Source: Prosthecobacter debontii (GTDB lineage Bacteria > Verrucomicrobiota > Verrucomicrobiia > Verrucomicrobiales > Akkermansiaceae). From it: a stretch of DNA of 64,000 nt. Positions 18,750 through 28,216 of the stretch are shown here, piece by piece (the first letter of the stretch is position 1; each line of letters starts with the position of its first letter). The stretch lies in NCBI GenBank assembly GCA_945869465.1, contig CAMBPB010000004.1, positions 1-64,000 on the forward strand, written 5' to 3'. Made by a program: the position numbers and the translations under genes. The notes under the pieces were generated by a model, which was not told where the DNA came from, did no database searches, and saw only the letters and a list, made by a program, of their open reading frames with translations.

Positions 18750-20168
18750 TCAGGGCGCGGAATCGAGCGGATGCAGCAAGAACCCGCGGAACGAAATGGG
18801 ATCGAGTTCATTGCGCAACAGGATGCGCCCGGCGGCGGATGGTCCCTTGGTTGTGGAATTGACCAGGATTCCGTTGATCTCAATCCTCACCGCGCCGTCA
18901 CGGACGGTGAGCTTGACCTTGTGCCACCGGCCGGCGGGATCCGCGACTTCCACAATGCGCGGGCAGGTGAATCTAACCGGGCCTCCCGCGGTCTCCAGCT
19001 TGATCTCGCCGATTTGATAGATGTCGCCAGCCTTTCCCGGCAGCAGTTGAATTTCCAAATAGCCGGGGCCGTTGGCTCCCCGTTCGCCCGCTTCCGTTAG
19101 CAGCAGTCCCAACCCGCTGTCGGCACCGTTTGCATCGACCTTGTATTGGAAATCGAGCACATAATTCCTGAAGCGGGCGCTTGTCCACAAATCACCGGGT
19201 TCGCCCCCGTTGCAGTGAATGGCACCGTCCTTGACCTCCCATGCAGGCGAGGTGTCGGAGGTTTTGCCGCCGAGGCACACCTCCCAGCCTTGAAGGTTTC
19301 TGCCATTGAAAAGTGCGATGGCCGGATCGCGCGGCATGGTCCCGGTGATGGCGGCCCTCGGTGATTCCGCCCATTTCCGCCATTTGTCGGCGGAAGTCCG
19401 CCGTGCAGTCGCCACGGCGGATGGATCATAGCCAAAGTCCCTGCCGCTCAAGCCGCGCAAGGCGGCATGCGAATGGTAGCGGGTTTGGAAATCCTCCGCA
19501 TCCAGCAACCGTGCGAAGGCCGGCAGGCAACGCCGGTCTTTCCGCGCCGCAAGTGCCGATGCGGCGAGCAGCGCGGTGGGGGAATCCGTGTCACTCAATA
19601 AACCGGCCAGAAGTTCGTTGGAACCGTCGGCCGGAAGCCCGCCAAGCGCCGCCGCGCCAAGCCGCCGGATCGCCGGCAATGGATCCCCAAGGCAACGCTG
19701 GATCAGCGGCAGATCGGCTCTCGTCGCTGTACTGCGGGCGGCGGCGTGCAGGGCCTCGCAGTCAGGTGACCAAATCCCGCGTTGCATCACGCTGACAATG
19801 GCGTTGAGCTGGCCTTTGGTGGCCTGGGTTTCAATCGTCTGGAGAACCCCGCTTAGCCGCTGGTTCTCGGTTTCTAGCGGAAAGGCCGCCACCACCTCGC
19901 GCAGGCGGATCCGCGATTCCGGACGCGGCTCCTGGAGCGCCAGTTCCCGCACGAATCCAGGCAAGGCCGGCAGCGCAAAAAGCGCGTGGCTGGCCGCTTC
20001 GCGTTCGGAATACGAGTCGGACTCAAGGTGATCGATGAGAGGTTGCAAACGCGTGGCGGTTTCCTCGTCAGGCAGAAAAACGTCAAGCGGATGGGCGGCC
20101 GCCATCTTTCCGCAGGGCAAAAGGAACGCCGCCAACAGACAAGAAACCATCGTTCGCATCCCCATGAC
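18750..20168 (-). CDS. Secreted HEAT-repeat protein with C-terminal DUF1080 (3-keto-disaccharide hydrolase-like) domain; start approximate
   Basis: MVSCLLAAFLLPCGKMAAA signal; HEAT-like repeats; ALFNGRNLQGWEV...AWEVKDGAIHCNGG... Confidence 0.8.
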   Translation of the reverse strand, partial: VMGMRTMVSCLLAAFLLPCGKMAAAHPLDVFLPDEETATRLQPLIDHLESDSYSEREAASHALFALPALPGFVRELALQEPRPESRIRLREVVAAFPLETENQRLSGVLQTIETQATKGQLNAIVSVMQRGIWSPDCEALHAAARSTATRADLPLIQRCLGDPLPAIRRLGAAALGGLPADGSNELLAGLLSDTDSPTALLAASALAARKDRRCLPAFARLLDAEDFQTRYHSHAALRGLSGRDFGYDPSAVATARRTSADKWRKWAESPRAAITGTMPRDPAIALFNGRNLQGWEVCLGGKTSDTSPAWEVKDGAIHCNGGEPGDLWTSARFRNYVLDFQYKVDANGADSGLGLLLTEAGERGANGPGYLEIQLLPGKAGDIYQIGEIKLETAGGPVRFTCPRIVEVADPAGRWHKVKLTVRDGAVRIEINGILVNSTTKGPSAAGRILLRNELDPISFRGFLLHPLDSAP

Positions 20169-20377
20169 AAACGGATTGATACCATGGCCCGCCCACGGTG
20201 GCAATCACACGACGGCAGCCGGCCACGAAAATTTTCTAAACTTAATTGTTAGTAAAACTCAAGTAATCTTCATTCTTGCGTCAACCTCTTGAGAGCAAGC
20301 GGGCAGTCAGGGTTCCGGGGGGAAATCAGGCTGCAGATCACCGCACGCCGAAATCGTGAGGGGGGGGGATATAAATC

Positions 20378-20409
20378 AAGGCGCGGATCCGCTGACGGAT
20401 TCGCGCCTT
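20378..20409. terminator. Bidirectional-looking hairpin terminator
   Basis: AAGGCGCGGATCCG-CTGA-CGGATTCGCGCCTT with one G-T pair, T-run on + strand. Confidence 0.65.
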
Positions 20410-20416
20410 TTTCATC

Positions 20417-21220
20417 TCACAACGGCCGCCCGTAGGTGGCGCAACGGTTGTGCCAGCCGGTCTCCCACCGGCTTTCGCCGCGTGCGGGCGGCGAATTGGC
20501 GATGCGGCGCGAGAGCATCCGCTTCGAAGCGGCGGCAAATTCAACCGCGGCGGGAGCGCCGCCGGAGACGGTTTTCATATCGCCAAGCACTTGCAGCAAG
20601 CCCCAGCCCTGGCCCTTGTAGCGCTCCGTATCGAGCGTCCCATCGCCTTTGAAATTCACGTAGTCGATCAAGGCGTAAACCCCCTGCGGAGTCGTCGCCA
20701 CTTGCCGGTAATTCGCCTCAATCCGGACTTTTTCGCTGGCGGGCGCCGCGGCAAGAATCTTCGGCAGGGCGGCCAGCGAGCGGGAGATGATGAAGTCGGT
20801 CTGCAACGTGACATTTCCCGCCAGCCATCCGCGCAAGGAGGTGAGGCGAGGCCCCTTGAAATCCCGCTCGAATTCCGCCTTGCTGGTCCACGGGCAATGG
20901 TGCTCCAGCGCGACCGGCGGCGGCGGCGCACCTTGTTGTTTGGCGAAGGCCATGAATTGCGGCCAGCTTTCGGTGAAGCGGCCTTTGAATCCCGCAGGAT
21001 ACCAAATGAAATGCCCGATGCCCAGTGATGGGAATTCCTCCCCGACGTTCCAGGTCGTAAGCCCGGCGACCGTCCCCGCACACTCGTTTTGCCAGATTTT
21101 CCGCCCGATTTGCGCTTTTTGAGAGACGCTCAGTTTCACGGCTGCCGGAGCCTCGGCCGCAGCAGGCGTCAAAGCGGCCATCAGGACCAATCCACAACTC
21201 ACGAGACAGGCGGCTTGCAT
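20417..21220 (-). CDS. Secreted conserved hypothetical protein
   Basis: Signal peptide; IWQNECAGTVAGLTTWNVGEEFPSLGIGHFIWYPAG. Confidence 0.75.
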   Translation of the reverse strand: MQAACLVSCGLVLMAALTPAAAEAPAAVKLSVSQKAQIGRKIWQNECAGTVAGLTTWNVGEEFPSLGIGHFIWYPAGFKGRFTESWPQFMAFAKQQGAPPPPVALEHHCPWTSKAEFERDFKGPRLTSLRGWLAGNVTLQTDFIISRSLAALPKILAAAPASEKVRIEANYRQVATTPQGVYALIDYVNFKGDGTLDTERYKGQGWGLLQVLGDMKTVSGGAPAAVEFAAASKRMLSRRIANSPPARGESRWETGWHNRCATYGRPL

Positions 21221-21335
21221 GGTCCGAAACTACAACTATCCTCGCCCCTGCCGCAAGCGAAGTTCCTTGCGAGCTGGTTTCCAGCGGGAAACTTCTGGCG
21301 AACTCTAGGCACCACCTCAATCCCACCCCACCCTC

Positions 21336-21731
21336 ATGCCCCACATTCCTTGGGAGAAAATCCTCTCCTTCAGCGCCGCCGATGTGGTCAAACTGCTGAT
21401 CAGCGCGGCGATCATCGTGGTGGTGAACAAAATCCAACTCTTCAATGACCGGCTCTCCGCGCTGCTCATCGCGTTGCCGCTCACCTCGCTGGTTGCCATG
21501 ATCTGGATGCACCAGGCCGGGCAATCTCCTCAACGCCTCGCCAACCACGCCGAAGGCACGTTCTGGTTTGTCCTTCCCACCCTGCCGATGTTTCTCATCC
21601 TCCCGTGGATGCTGCGCCACCAGTGGGGATTTTGGACGGCCCTCACCGCCAATTGCCTGCTCACTATCGGGTTTTTCTGGTTCACGGTGTTCGTGCTCCG
21701 CCGCTTCGGGATCGATCTGATGCCGAAATGA
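21336..21731 (+). CDS. Small integral membrane protein (DUF3147-like)
   Basis: 131 aa with multiple hydrophobic segments; KLLISAAIIVVVNKIQLFNDRLSALLIALPLTSL. Confidence 0.75.
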   Translation: MPHIPWEKILSFSAADVVKLLISAAIIVVVNKIQLFNDRLSALLIALPLTSLVAMIWMHQAGQSPQRLANHAEGTFWFVLPTLPMFLILPWMLRHQWGFWTALTANCLLTIGFFWFTVFVLRRFGIDLMPK

Positions 21732-21946
21732 GCCGGGTTTTCCCGCGCCTCCGGCAATTTCACGATTCTTTTGCCAGATAAGACTTGTCAGCCTTCCAAA
21801 TCTCTGCTTTCACCACCGGCCCGGATGCCATACCGGATTCACCTTTTAATCCATTAGTTTTGAGCGAAAACGTCCCGCCCTTGCTTCCCGACAACGTCAT
21901 ACCGTTCGAGCAAGCGCGTCCGAATTCGCGATTTCCCGGTTCTACT

Positions 21947-22150
21947 ATGAAAAGCGATCTCCTCGAAAAGGCCTCCGAAATTGTCACTGACCCCTTAGTT
22001 TTGGTCAACTTGGTCTCCCAGCGTGTCAGACAACTCAACAGCGGACGTTCGCCGCTGATCCCCGTTCGGCCAAGCATGGGCGTGGCGGACATCGCCCTCA
22101 CCGAGATCATCGAGGGCAAAATCCGACTGATTGAGAAGGCGGCTCCTTAA
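21947..22150 (+). CDS. rpoZ: RNA polymerase omega subunit-like protein
   Basis: MKSDLLEKASEIVTDPLVLVNLVSQRVRQLNSGRSPLIPVRPSMGVADIALTEIIEGKI. Confidence 0.8.
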   Translation: MKSDLLEKASEIVTDPLVLVNLVSQRVRQLNSGRSPLIPVRPSMGVADIALTEIIEGKIRLIEKAAP

Positions 22151-22181
22151 CCCGCCGTCCCACCAATAACCTAGCGGTCCC

Positions 22182-22640
22182 ATGAACGCGGAAATCGCCA
22201 CCAACCGGAAGGCCGGCCGCGATTTCCACATTCAGGACAAATTCGAGGCCGGGCTTGAACTCAAGGGCACCGAGGTGAAATCCATCCGGGCCGGCAAGAT
22301 CAATGTTTCGGACGCCTTTGCCCGCGTCGAAAACAATCAGGTTTTTCTGTATGGCTGCGACATCCAGCCGTGGCAAACCGCCGGTGCCTGGTTCAACCAC
22401 CCGGCCAAGCGCCCCCGCCGCTTGCTGCTCCACAAACGCGAGATCCTGAAACTTGCCGCCGCCACCGCCATCAAAGGCTGCTCGCTGCCGTTGCTGCGGA
22501 TGTATTGGAAAAACCGCCGCGTCAAAGTCGAAATCGGCGTGGGCAAGGGCAAAACCCACTCGGACCAGCGCCAGGATCTCAAAAAACAAGTCGAACTGCG
22601 CGAAGCCCAACGCGAGATTTCACGCTTTAACCGGCGCTGA
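22182..22640 (+). CDS. smpB: SsrA-binding protein SmpB
   Basis: EAGLELKGTEVKSIRAGKINVSDAFARV...VEIGVGKGKTHSDQRQDLKK. Confidence 0.95.
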   Translation: MNAEIATNRKAGRDFHIQDKFEAGLELKGTEVKSIRAGKINVSDAFARVENNQVFLYGCDIQPWQTAGAWFNHPAKRPRRLLLHKREILKLAAATAIKGCSLPLLRMYWKNRRVKVEIGVGKGKTHSDQRQDLKKQVELREAQREISRFNRR

Positions 22641-22669
22641 AATCCGCCCGGCCGCATCCGCTGCGATCC

Positions 22670-23002
22670 TCACTCACCCGGATCTTTCGGTTTCGGACGC
22701 GATGGAGGATCGGTCGGCGGGCGGGCGATCACCGCGCTGGCCTCCCCACCGGGCTTGAGTGCGTTCGGACGGGTCGCACGGAATTCACCCTCGCCCGGCA
22801 TCGCAAGCATATCTTCCGGCAGGCGAATGCTATCATCCGGCAACGGCAGGTCGCCGGGCATCGAATCGATGGACTCGACCGCCGCCTGCTGCCGGGGCGA
22901 GGCGGGTGCCGTTGCGGCGACGATCACCTTGGGCGCGGCACACGACAACAGTGCGAAGGCGGGTGCCATCCGTGCGATGTTTGCAATCTTCGTTTTCACC
23001 AT
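22670..23002 (-). CDS. Small putative lipoprotein
   Basis: MVKTKIANIARMAPAFALLSCAAPK lipobox-like, proline-rich C-terminus. Confidence 0.55.
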   Translation of the reverse strand: MVKTKIANIARMAPAFALLSCAAPKVIVAATAPASPRQQAAVESIDSMPGDLPLPDDSIRLPEDMLAMPGEGEFRATRPNALKPGGEASAVIARPPTDPPSRPKPKDPGE

Positions 23003-23161
23003 GTCCGATTCGTCAATTGGCCGCGGCAGAACTAAGCGCTGGTGGAACAACGCGCAAGGGTGAAGCTGGAAATCCCACCGCTGACGAAAAATCCCCGGGA
23101 ATCGCAGAATCGACGCATTCCGGCATTGCCGCCGCCGCTCCCGCTTCCAATCCTCCGCCGC

Positions 23162-23755
23162 ATGCAAATCAAATCCGCAGTTTTCGTTACCAGCGCCCGC
23201 GGCATCGCGGATTGTCCCGCGTGGGACCGGCCCGAGTTTGCCTTCATCGGCCGCTCGAATGTTGGCAAATCGTCGATGATCAACCTGCTTTCCAACAAGG
23301 ATTCCCTCGCCAAAGTCTCCGCCACCCCGGGCAAAACCCGCTTGCTCAATTTTTTCCTGATGAACGACACCTGGAGTCTGGTGGACCTGCCTGGCTACGG
23401 TTTCGCCAAAGCCGCCAAACATGAAAAATTCGATTTCAACGAATCGGCCGGTGATTATCTCGAGCAACGGGAAAATCTCCGCCGTGTGTTTGTCCTGATC
23501 GATTCCCGCCACCCGCCGCAGCGCATCGACGTGGATTTCACCGTCTGGCTCGGCGGCACCGGTCGGCCCTTTTCACTGGTCTTCACCAAGGTGGACAAAC
23601 AATCCGACGCCAAGACCGAGGCCAATATCGCCCTGTTCCAGGAAACCCTCGCCCGCTCCCTGGTGCTCTCCCCGGAAGTCCTCACCAGCTCCGTCAAAAC
23701 CCGCGATGGCCGACAGCAAATCCTCCGCGCGATCAGCCACTCGCTCGGTGCTTGA
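23162..23755 (+). CDS. engB: Ribosome biogenesis GTPase EngB (YsxC/YihA)
   Basis: FIGRSNVGKSSMINLL; ATPGKTRLLNFF; VDLPGYGFAK; FTKVDK. Confidence 0.95.
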   Translation: MQIKSAVFVTSARGIADCPAWDRPEFAFIGRSNVGKSSMINLLSNKDSLAKVSATPGKTRLLNFFLMNDTWSLVDLPGYGFAKAAKHEKFDFNESAGDYLEQRENLRRVFVLIDSRHPPQRIDVDFTVWLGGTGRPFSLVFTKVDKQSDAKTEANIALFQETLARSLVLSPEVLTSSVKTRDGRQQILRAISHSLGA

Positions 23756-23844
23756 ATGCTCCGGCCCGTCGCCGCCCGTTTCCTTCGCTTCGTCCATCAT
23801 TTTGCCATTGGCCACACATCGCCTCCCGTTGGTCCATGATCAAG

Positions 23845-23915
23845 TAGCCTCACTAGGGCTCGAACCTAGAATAACGGAATCAGAATCCGGTGTGTTACCA
23901 TTACACTATGAGGCT
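23845..23915 (-). tRNA. tRNA-Gln (anticodon CTG)
   Basis: Acceptor AGCCTCA/TGAGGCT; D-arm GTGT-AATGGTA-ACAC; anticodon loop TTCTGAT; T-arm CTAGG-TTCGAGC-CCTAG. Confidence 0.9.
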
Positions 23916-24020
23916 CTTCACGGGGCGGATCTAAACCAACATCCCGGCGTTTGGCAACTTCCTTTCGATAGATAACCCATGATCTGAAGCGGCCTCCGTC
24001 CAGCTCTCGTTCCAATACCC

Positions 24021-26375
24021 ATGAAACAATCCTCCCGCCGCGCGTTCATCAAACAAAGCAGTGCCGCGGCATTGGCTGCCGCCACGCCACGGGGATCCGC
24101 GGCCCCACCGCAGGCGGAACCCGTCACCGAAGCGTCCGCCGAAATTCCACCACACCGGGCGCTGCATCTTCCCGGCATTCATGCGTATCCCGATTCGCAG
24201 AGCGTGGCGGCGGGGGAGGCGATTCGATTTCACGTCAGCGGCACGGAACCCTATCAACTATCGATCTATCGGCTTGGACCGACCATCGACGACCCGGCGG
24301 GCAACGAATTGATGCAGGCTTTCGAAACATCGGCCGCCAGCCCTCAACCGATTCATCCCGGATCTTATGTCCATGTGGAAAACGGCCTGCGCGATCCTCT
24401 TGGCGCGCTGACCTTGGAATGTTGGGTGCGGCCATGGCGCCTCGCCCGCCCGCAAGGACTGATCAGCCAGGGAGACAAGGATGATCCACGCGCGCTCGCG
24501 CTGACCGCAGGGCCGGGAGGGTGCATCGGATTTTACATCGGCAACGGCGTATCCCCTGGCCAGTCGGTGATGCATCAGACCAAGCCCGGCGTTCTGGCGG
24601 AAAACAACTGGCACCATGTCCTGGCCCTCTGGGACGGTGCGGTGAAGGAGGTCTGGGTGAATGGAAAACGGATCGATGGTTGGCCGTTCGCCGGCGGGTG
24701 GGTTCCCGGGCCTCATCCGCTCCGGCTTGGAGCGGTGTCGGATAGGGGATTGGCCAACCACTTTCTCGATGGCGACCTGGCCGGGCCGGTGATCTATCAG
24801 AGATCGCTGGCTCCGGAGGAAATCGCGCGTCGCTTCGAGGCGAAGGGAACGCCAGACGATTCGGGTGCCGGCGTTTTGGCATGCTGGCCGTTCAGCGAGG
24901 AACGCGGGGACCACGTCGCGGACAAGAGTGGCGGCGAACGGCATGGCCGCATCATCAATCACGCGACATGGATGATCGGCGGTCCGGCGTTTGACGGCGC
25001 CAAAGTCCCGCGCTACGGCGACTATGATCCAGCCAGGGACGCCTCGCGCGGACACGGACTCCGCTTCGCGTCCGACGATCTGTATGATTGCCGCTGGCGG
25101 GCGACCCACGAATGGCTGGCACCCGCAACGGCTCGTTCGGGGCTCTACATCGCGCGGATTCGTCAGGATCCCGCTGGCAAACCCGGCGATTATTTCGTGA
25201 CCTTCATCGTCCGCAAAGCCCGTTCCGGTTCGAAGGCGCCCATGCTGGTACTGTGTTCCTCAAGCACTTGGCTGGCATACAACTCGGCACCCTTTTCGCA
25301 GACCATTCCGCGGGGTGCCAATTTCGGTACCGAGGGTTACAGGAACTCACATCCCGAGGCCCCCGCCTGGTCGTGTTATGTCAATCACCACGCCGGCCAG
25401 CCCGGCTATCAGTTCGGTCTGCGGATGCCGTGGCCTTCGGCGGGCCCCTACCTGCTCTACAGTGCGCCCGCCACCGGCTACAGCCACCTCATGCGCGCCG
25501 AACGGTTTCTTCATGTGTGGCTGGATCAGGCGGGTTATGAATACGATGTAGTTTCGGATCTGGACCTGCATCGCGATCCGGACTTGCTGAAGGGCTACCG
25601 CACGCTCGTGATCAACGGCCACAGCGAATACTGGTCGAAAGAGGCATACGAGGGCGTTGACCGCTTTCTCAGCGAGGGCGGCACCGCGGTCGTGTTGTCC
25701 GGCAACACCATGTTCTGGCGAACCTCGTTCAATGCCGACGGCACGGTGATGGAGTGCCGCAAACACGGCGAGAGCATCGGAGGTCGCAGCGGCGCCCGGA
25801 TCGGTGAACTCTATCATAGCCATGACGGGCGGCGCGGCAGTCTGATGCGCGAGTGCGGTTACCCCGCATGGAAAAACATCGGTCTGGAATGCGTCGGCTG
25901 GGGTGGAACCACTCCCAACGAGATGGGAATCTATCAGACCGACGCGCCGGATCATTTCCTCTTCAACGAGCCTGAGAAAACCGGACTAACAAAAGACGCG
26001 GCCTTTGGTCATGCGCCAGGCGGCGGCGTGCCCAGGGCGATCGGTCATGAATGGGACGTGCGGCTGGGCAGGCTGAAGCTCATGACCGCGAGCATTCCGC
26101 CGGGAGCGTCGCTGCCGGACGAGCCGTCTGGAATCGTGACCCTCGCGCGGGGAATTCGCAAAGGCGGCGGTGGCACGCTCGATTATTTCACCGCGCCGGC
26201 CAAGGCCATCGATGATGTGTGCGCTGAAATGATTTATTGGGAGCGACCAAACGGCGGCCGGGTGTTTCACGCCGGCGCGATTGGGGCGGGCTGGGCGATC
26301 TCGGCGGATCCCAAACTTCAGGCGCTGATGCGCAACGTGCTGCATCATTTTGGAGTGAAGCCCACCCCAAGGTAG
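24021..26375 (+). CDS. Tat-exported protein with LamG-like domain and N,N-dimethylformamidase large-subunit-like C-terminal domain
   Basis: RRAFIK twin-arginine; NNWHHVLALWDGAVKEVWVNGKRI; YDVVSDLDLHRDPDLLKGYRTLVINGHSEYWSKEAYEGVDRFL. Confidence 0.8.
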   Translation: MKQSSRRAFIKQSSAAALAAATPRGSAAPPQAEPVTEASAEIPPHRALHLPGIHAYPDSQSVAAGEAIRFHVSGTEPYQLSIYRLGPTIDDPAGNELMQAFETSAASPQPIHPGSYVHVENGLRDPLGALTLECWVRPWRLARPQGLISQGDKDDPRALALTAGPGGCIGFYIGNGVSPGQSVMHQTKPGVLAENNWHHVLALWDGAVKEVWVNGKRIDGWPFAGGWVPGPHPLRLGAVSDRGLANHFLDGDLAGPVIYQRSLAPEEIARRFEAKGTPDDSGAGVLACWPFSEERGDHVADKSGGERHGRIINHATWMIGGPAFDGAKVPRYGDYDPARDASRGHGLRFASDDLYDCRWRATHEWLAPATARSGLYIARIRQDPAGKPGDYFVTFIVRKARSGSKAPMLVLCSSSTWLAYNSAPFSQTIPRGANFGTEGYRNSHPEAPAWSCYVNHHAGQPGYQFGLRMPWPSAGPYLLYSAPATGYSHLMRAERFLHVWLDQAGYEYDVVSDLDLHRDPDLLKGYRTLVINGHSEYWSKEAYEGVDRFLSEGGTAVVLSGNTMFWRTSFNADGTVMECRKHGESIGGRSGARIGELYHSHDGRRGSLMRECGYPAWKNIGLECVGWGGTTPNEMGIYQTDAPDHFLFNEPEKTGLTKDAAFGHAPGGGVPRAIGHEWDVRLGRLKLMTASIPPGASLPDEPSGIVTLARGIRKGGGGTLDYFTAPAKAIDDVCAEMIYWERPNGGRVFHAGAIGAGWAISADPKLQALMRNVLHHFGVKPTPR

Positions 26376-26635
26376 GTGCTGGCCAAGCTCACGCGGGTCA
26401 CCCAAAAGCCGGTGGATATGGATGCCAAAACGGCGGCAGCTTGCGCGATCGACGCGATTTTAACCCCACCGCGCCAAGAGCAAACCCGGCATGGCCGTGA
26501 TGGATTGCCGGCAAATCGTCCTGGTCCCGGTGCGGCAGGATACCCGGAGTCGTGAGCCGGATCGAAGTTTTTCAGCCTACTTGCCGGATTGGCGAAACAA
26601 GGCGTGAAACAGCGCGTTATCATACAATCCATACC

Positions 26636-27898
26636 ATGATGAAAACCTTAGTCATTACCCAACTCGCCGCCATCCTGATCTCGACGGTGATCCCCGCCGG
26701 TGCGGCGGAGCCGAAGCGCATCATCCCGTGGGATGTTGCCGCACTTTCACAGCCACCGAAGATTCACCCAGCCACGGAACGTCCGGCGAAGGAGATGCGC
26801 TCATTGTTCTATGAAGGCGCGGATTACAAGGGCAAGCCGACACGGGTGTTTGCCTACTACGCGGCCCCGCAAGGAACACCACCCGAAGGCGGTTGGCCGG
26901 CAGTGGTGTGCGCGCACGGCGGCGGCGGCACCGCCTATCCGGGATGGGTGAGGAACTGGAACAGCCACGGCTACGCGGCCATCGCCATGGATCTCGAAGG
27001 CCACTTGCCGGGCGGGCGCGATCATGGCATCGAAGGCAATCTTCCGGCCGGGACCGGACATGAAAACGCCGGGCCGGCGCGCAAGGATTGGTTCGGCGAC
27101 CGCGATCTGCCCGACAAGGAGCAGTGGTTCTATCATGCGGTGGCCGATGTGATCCGCGCCAACTCGCTGTTGCGCTCGTTCCCGGAGATCAATCCCAAAA
27201 AGATCGGACTAACAGGAATTTCGTGGGGCGGGACGATCGTGAGCGCGGTGGCGGGCGTGGATCCGCGCTTCGCCTTTGTGATTCCCGTGTATGGTGGCGG
27301 CTTCATCCACGAGAGTGACAACCCGGGTCTCGCCCAATGGTTCCCGCCGACGAACATGGATGAAGCGCAGTTCGCTGACTACCGCACGAAGTGGGATCCC
27401 TCCGCGCATCTGCCTTTGGCGAAAATGCCGATGCTGTGGGTGACCGGCGTGGCTGATCCGGTGTTTCAAATCGATATCTTTTCGAAGTCGTCCAAGACGG
27501 CGGGCGGGCCTAGCAGTTTGTGCCTGCGGCCTTTTTTGGCCCACGGTCATGGCAACGGTTGGGAGGATGCGCCTGAAATTTGGGACTTCGCCAATCACAT
27601 CGTGAAAGCGGGGCCGGCCCTGCCGAAAATCGAACGTCCGGAGGGCAATTCCGGTGCCGTCGTTCGCGCGAAATACAGCGGGGAGTTCTCGGAGGCCTGG
27701 GTTTACTGCACGACCTCCGGCGGCCTGTGGAAGGATCGGAAATGGAACTTCATCCAGTGCAATCTTGAGAAGGGCGAACTGGTATCCCGCAACGCAATTC
27801 CCGCTGAAACCACGGCCTTTCTGATCTACGGCTTCCGCACGGTCGGTGGCGGCCGCAACAACCATGCCGCTTCCGAAGTGGTGGTGATCAAGAAGTGA
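26636..27898 (+). CDS. Secreted alpha/beta hydrolase (acetylxylan-esterase/dienelactone-hydrolase-like)
   Basis: Signal peptide; PAVVCAHGGGGTAYPGW; GLTGISWGGTIVSAVAGVD nucleophile elbow. Confidence 0.8.
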   Translation: MMKTLVITQLAAILISTVIPAGAAEPKRIIPWDVAALSQPPKIHPATERPAKEMRSLFYEGADYKGKPTRVFAYYAAPQGTPPEGGWPAVVCAHGGGGTAYPGWVRNWNSHGYAAIAMDLEGHLPGGRDHGIEGNLPAGTGHENAGPARKDWFGDRDLPDKEQWFYHAVADVIRANSLLRSFPEINPKKIGLTGISWGGTIVSAVAGVDPRFAFVIPVYGGGFIHESDNPGLAQWFPPTNMDEAQFADYRTKWDPSAHLPLAKMPMLWVTGVADPVFQIDIFSKSSKTAGGPSSLCLRPFLAHGHGNGWEDAPEIWDFANHIVKAGPALPKIERPEGNSGAVVRAKYSGEFSEAWVYCTTSGGLWKDRKWNFIQCNLEKGELVSRNAIPAETTAFLIYGFRTVGGGRNNHAASEVVVIKK

Positions 27899-28142
27899 GT
27901 GGCGGGCGGGAAGGGGATTACTCATGGCACATCCCGCTTCCACCAAGGCGACTGTGCTCCTGGTCTGGCTGTGTTATTTTCCGCTGCGCAGAGTCCGCCC
28001 GTCCCCATGGAAAAGCTAACCCTGGATTCGGGAATGAGCAAAGCAGCAATAGAGGAACAGACTGTCGGAGCGCGCTGGAAGATTCCTGTGGTGGAACCAC
28101 GCTCCCGTTGAAGTGATTCCGCCACCTGTCCATCCACAAGAA

Positions 28143-28172
28143 AAACGGGGCTTTCCGCAGAAAGCCCCGTTT
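28143..28172 (-). terminator. Intrinsic terminator of bamA
   Basis: AAACGGGGCTTTC-CGCA-GAAAGCCCCGTTT perfect 13-bp stem, T-run on minus strand. Confidence 0.85.
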
Positions 28173-28216
28173 GGGAAGGAATGACGGATGCGGAATGATT
28201 GGATAGCGCCGCCGGA

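Noticed and set aside
20360-20368. Run of nine G residues
   Set aside because: Single intergenic homopolymer, not at a promoter or reading frame that would make phase variation plausible.
27899-28130. Small ORFs between the hydrolase and the bamA terminator
   Set aside because: Short, overlapping in several frames, no motif.
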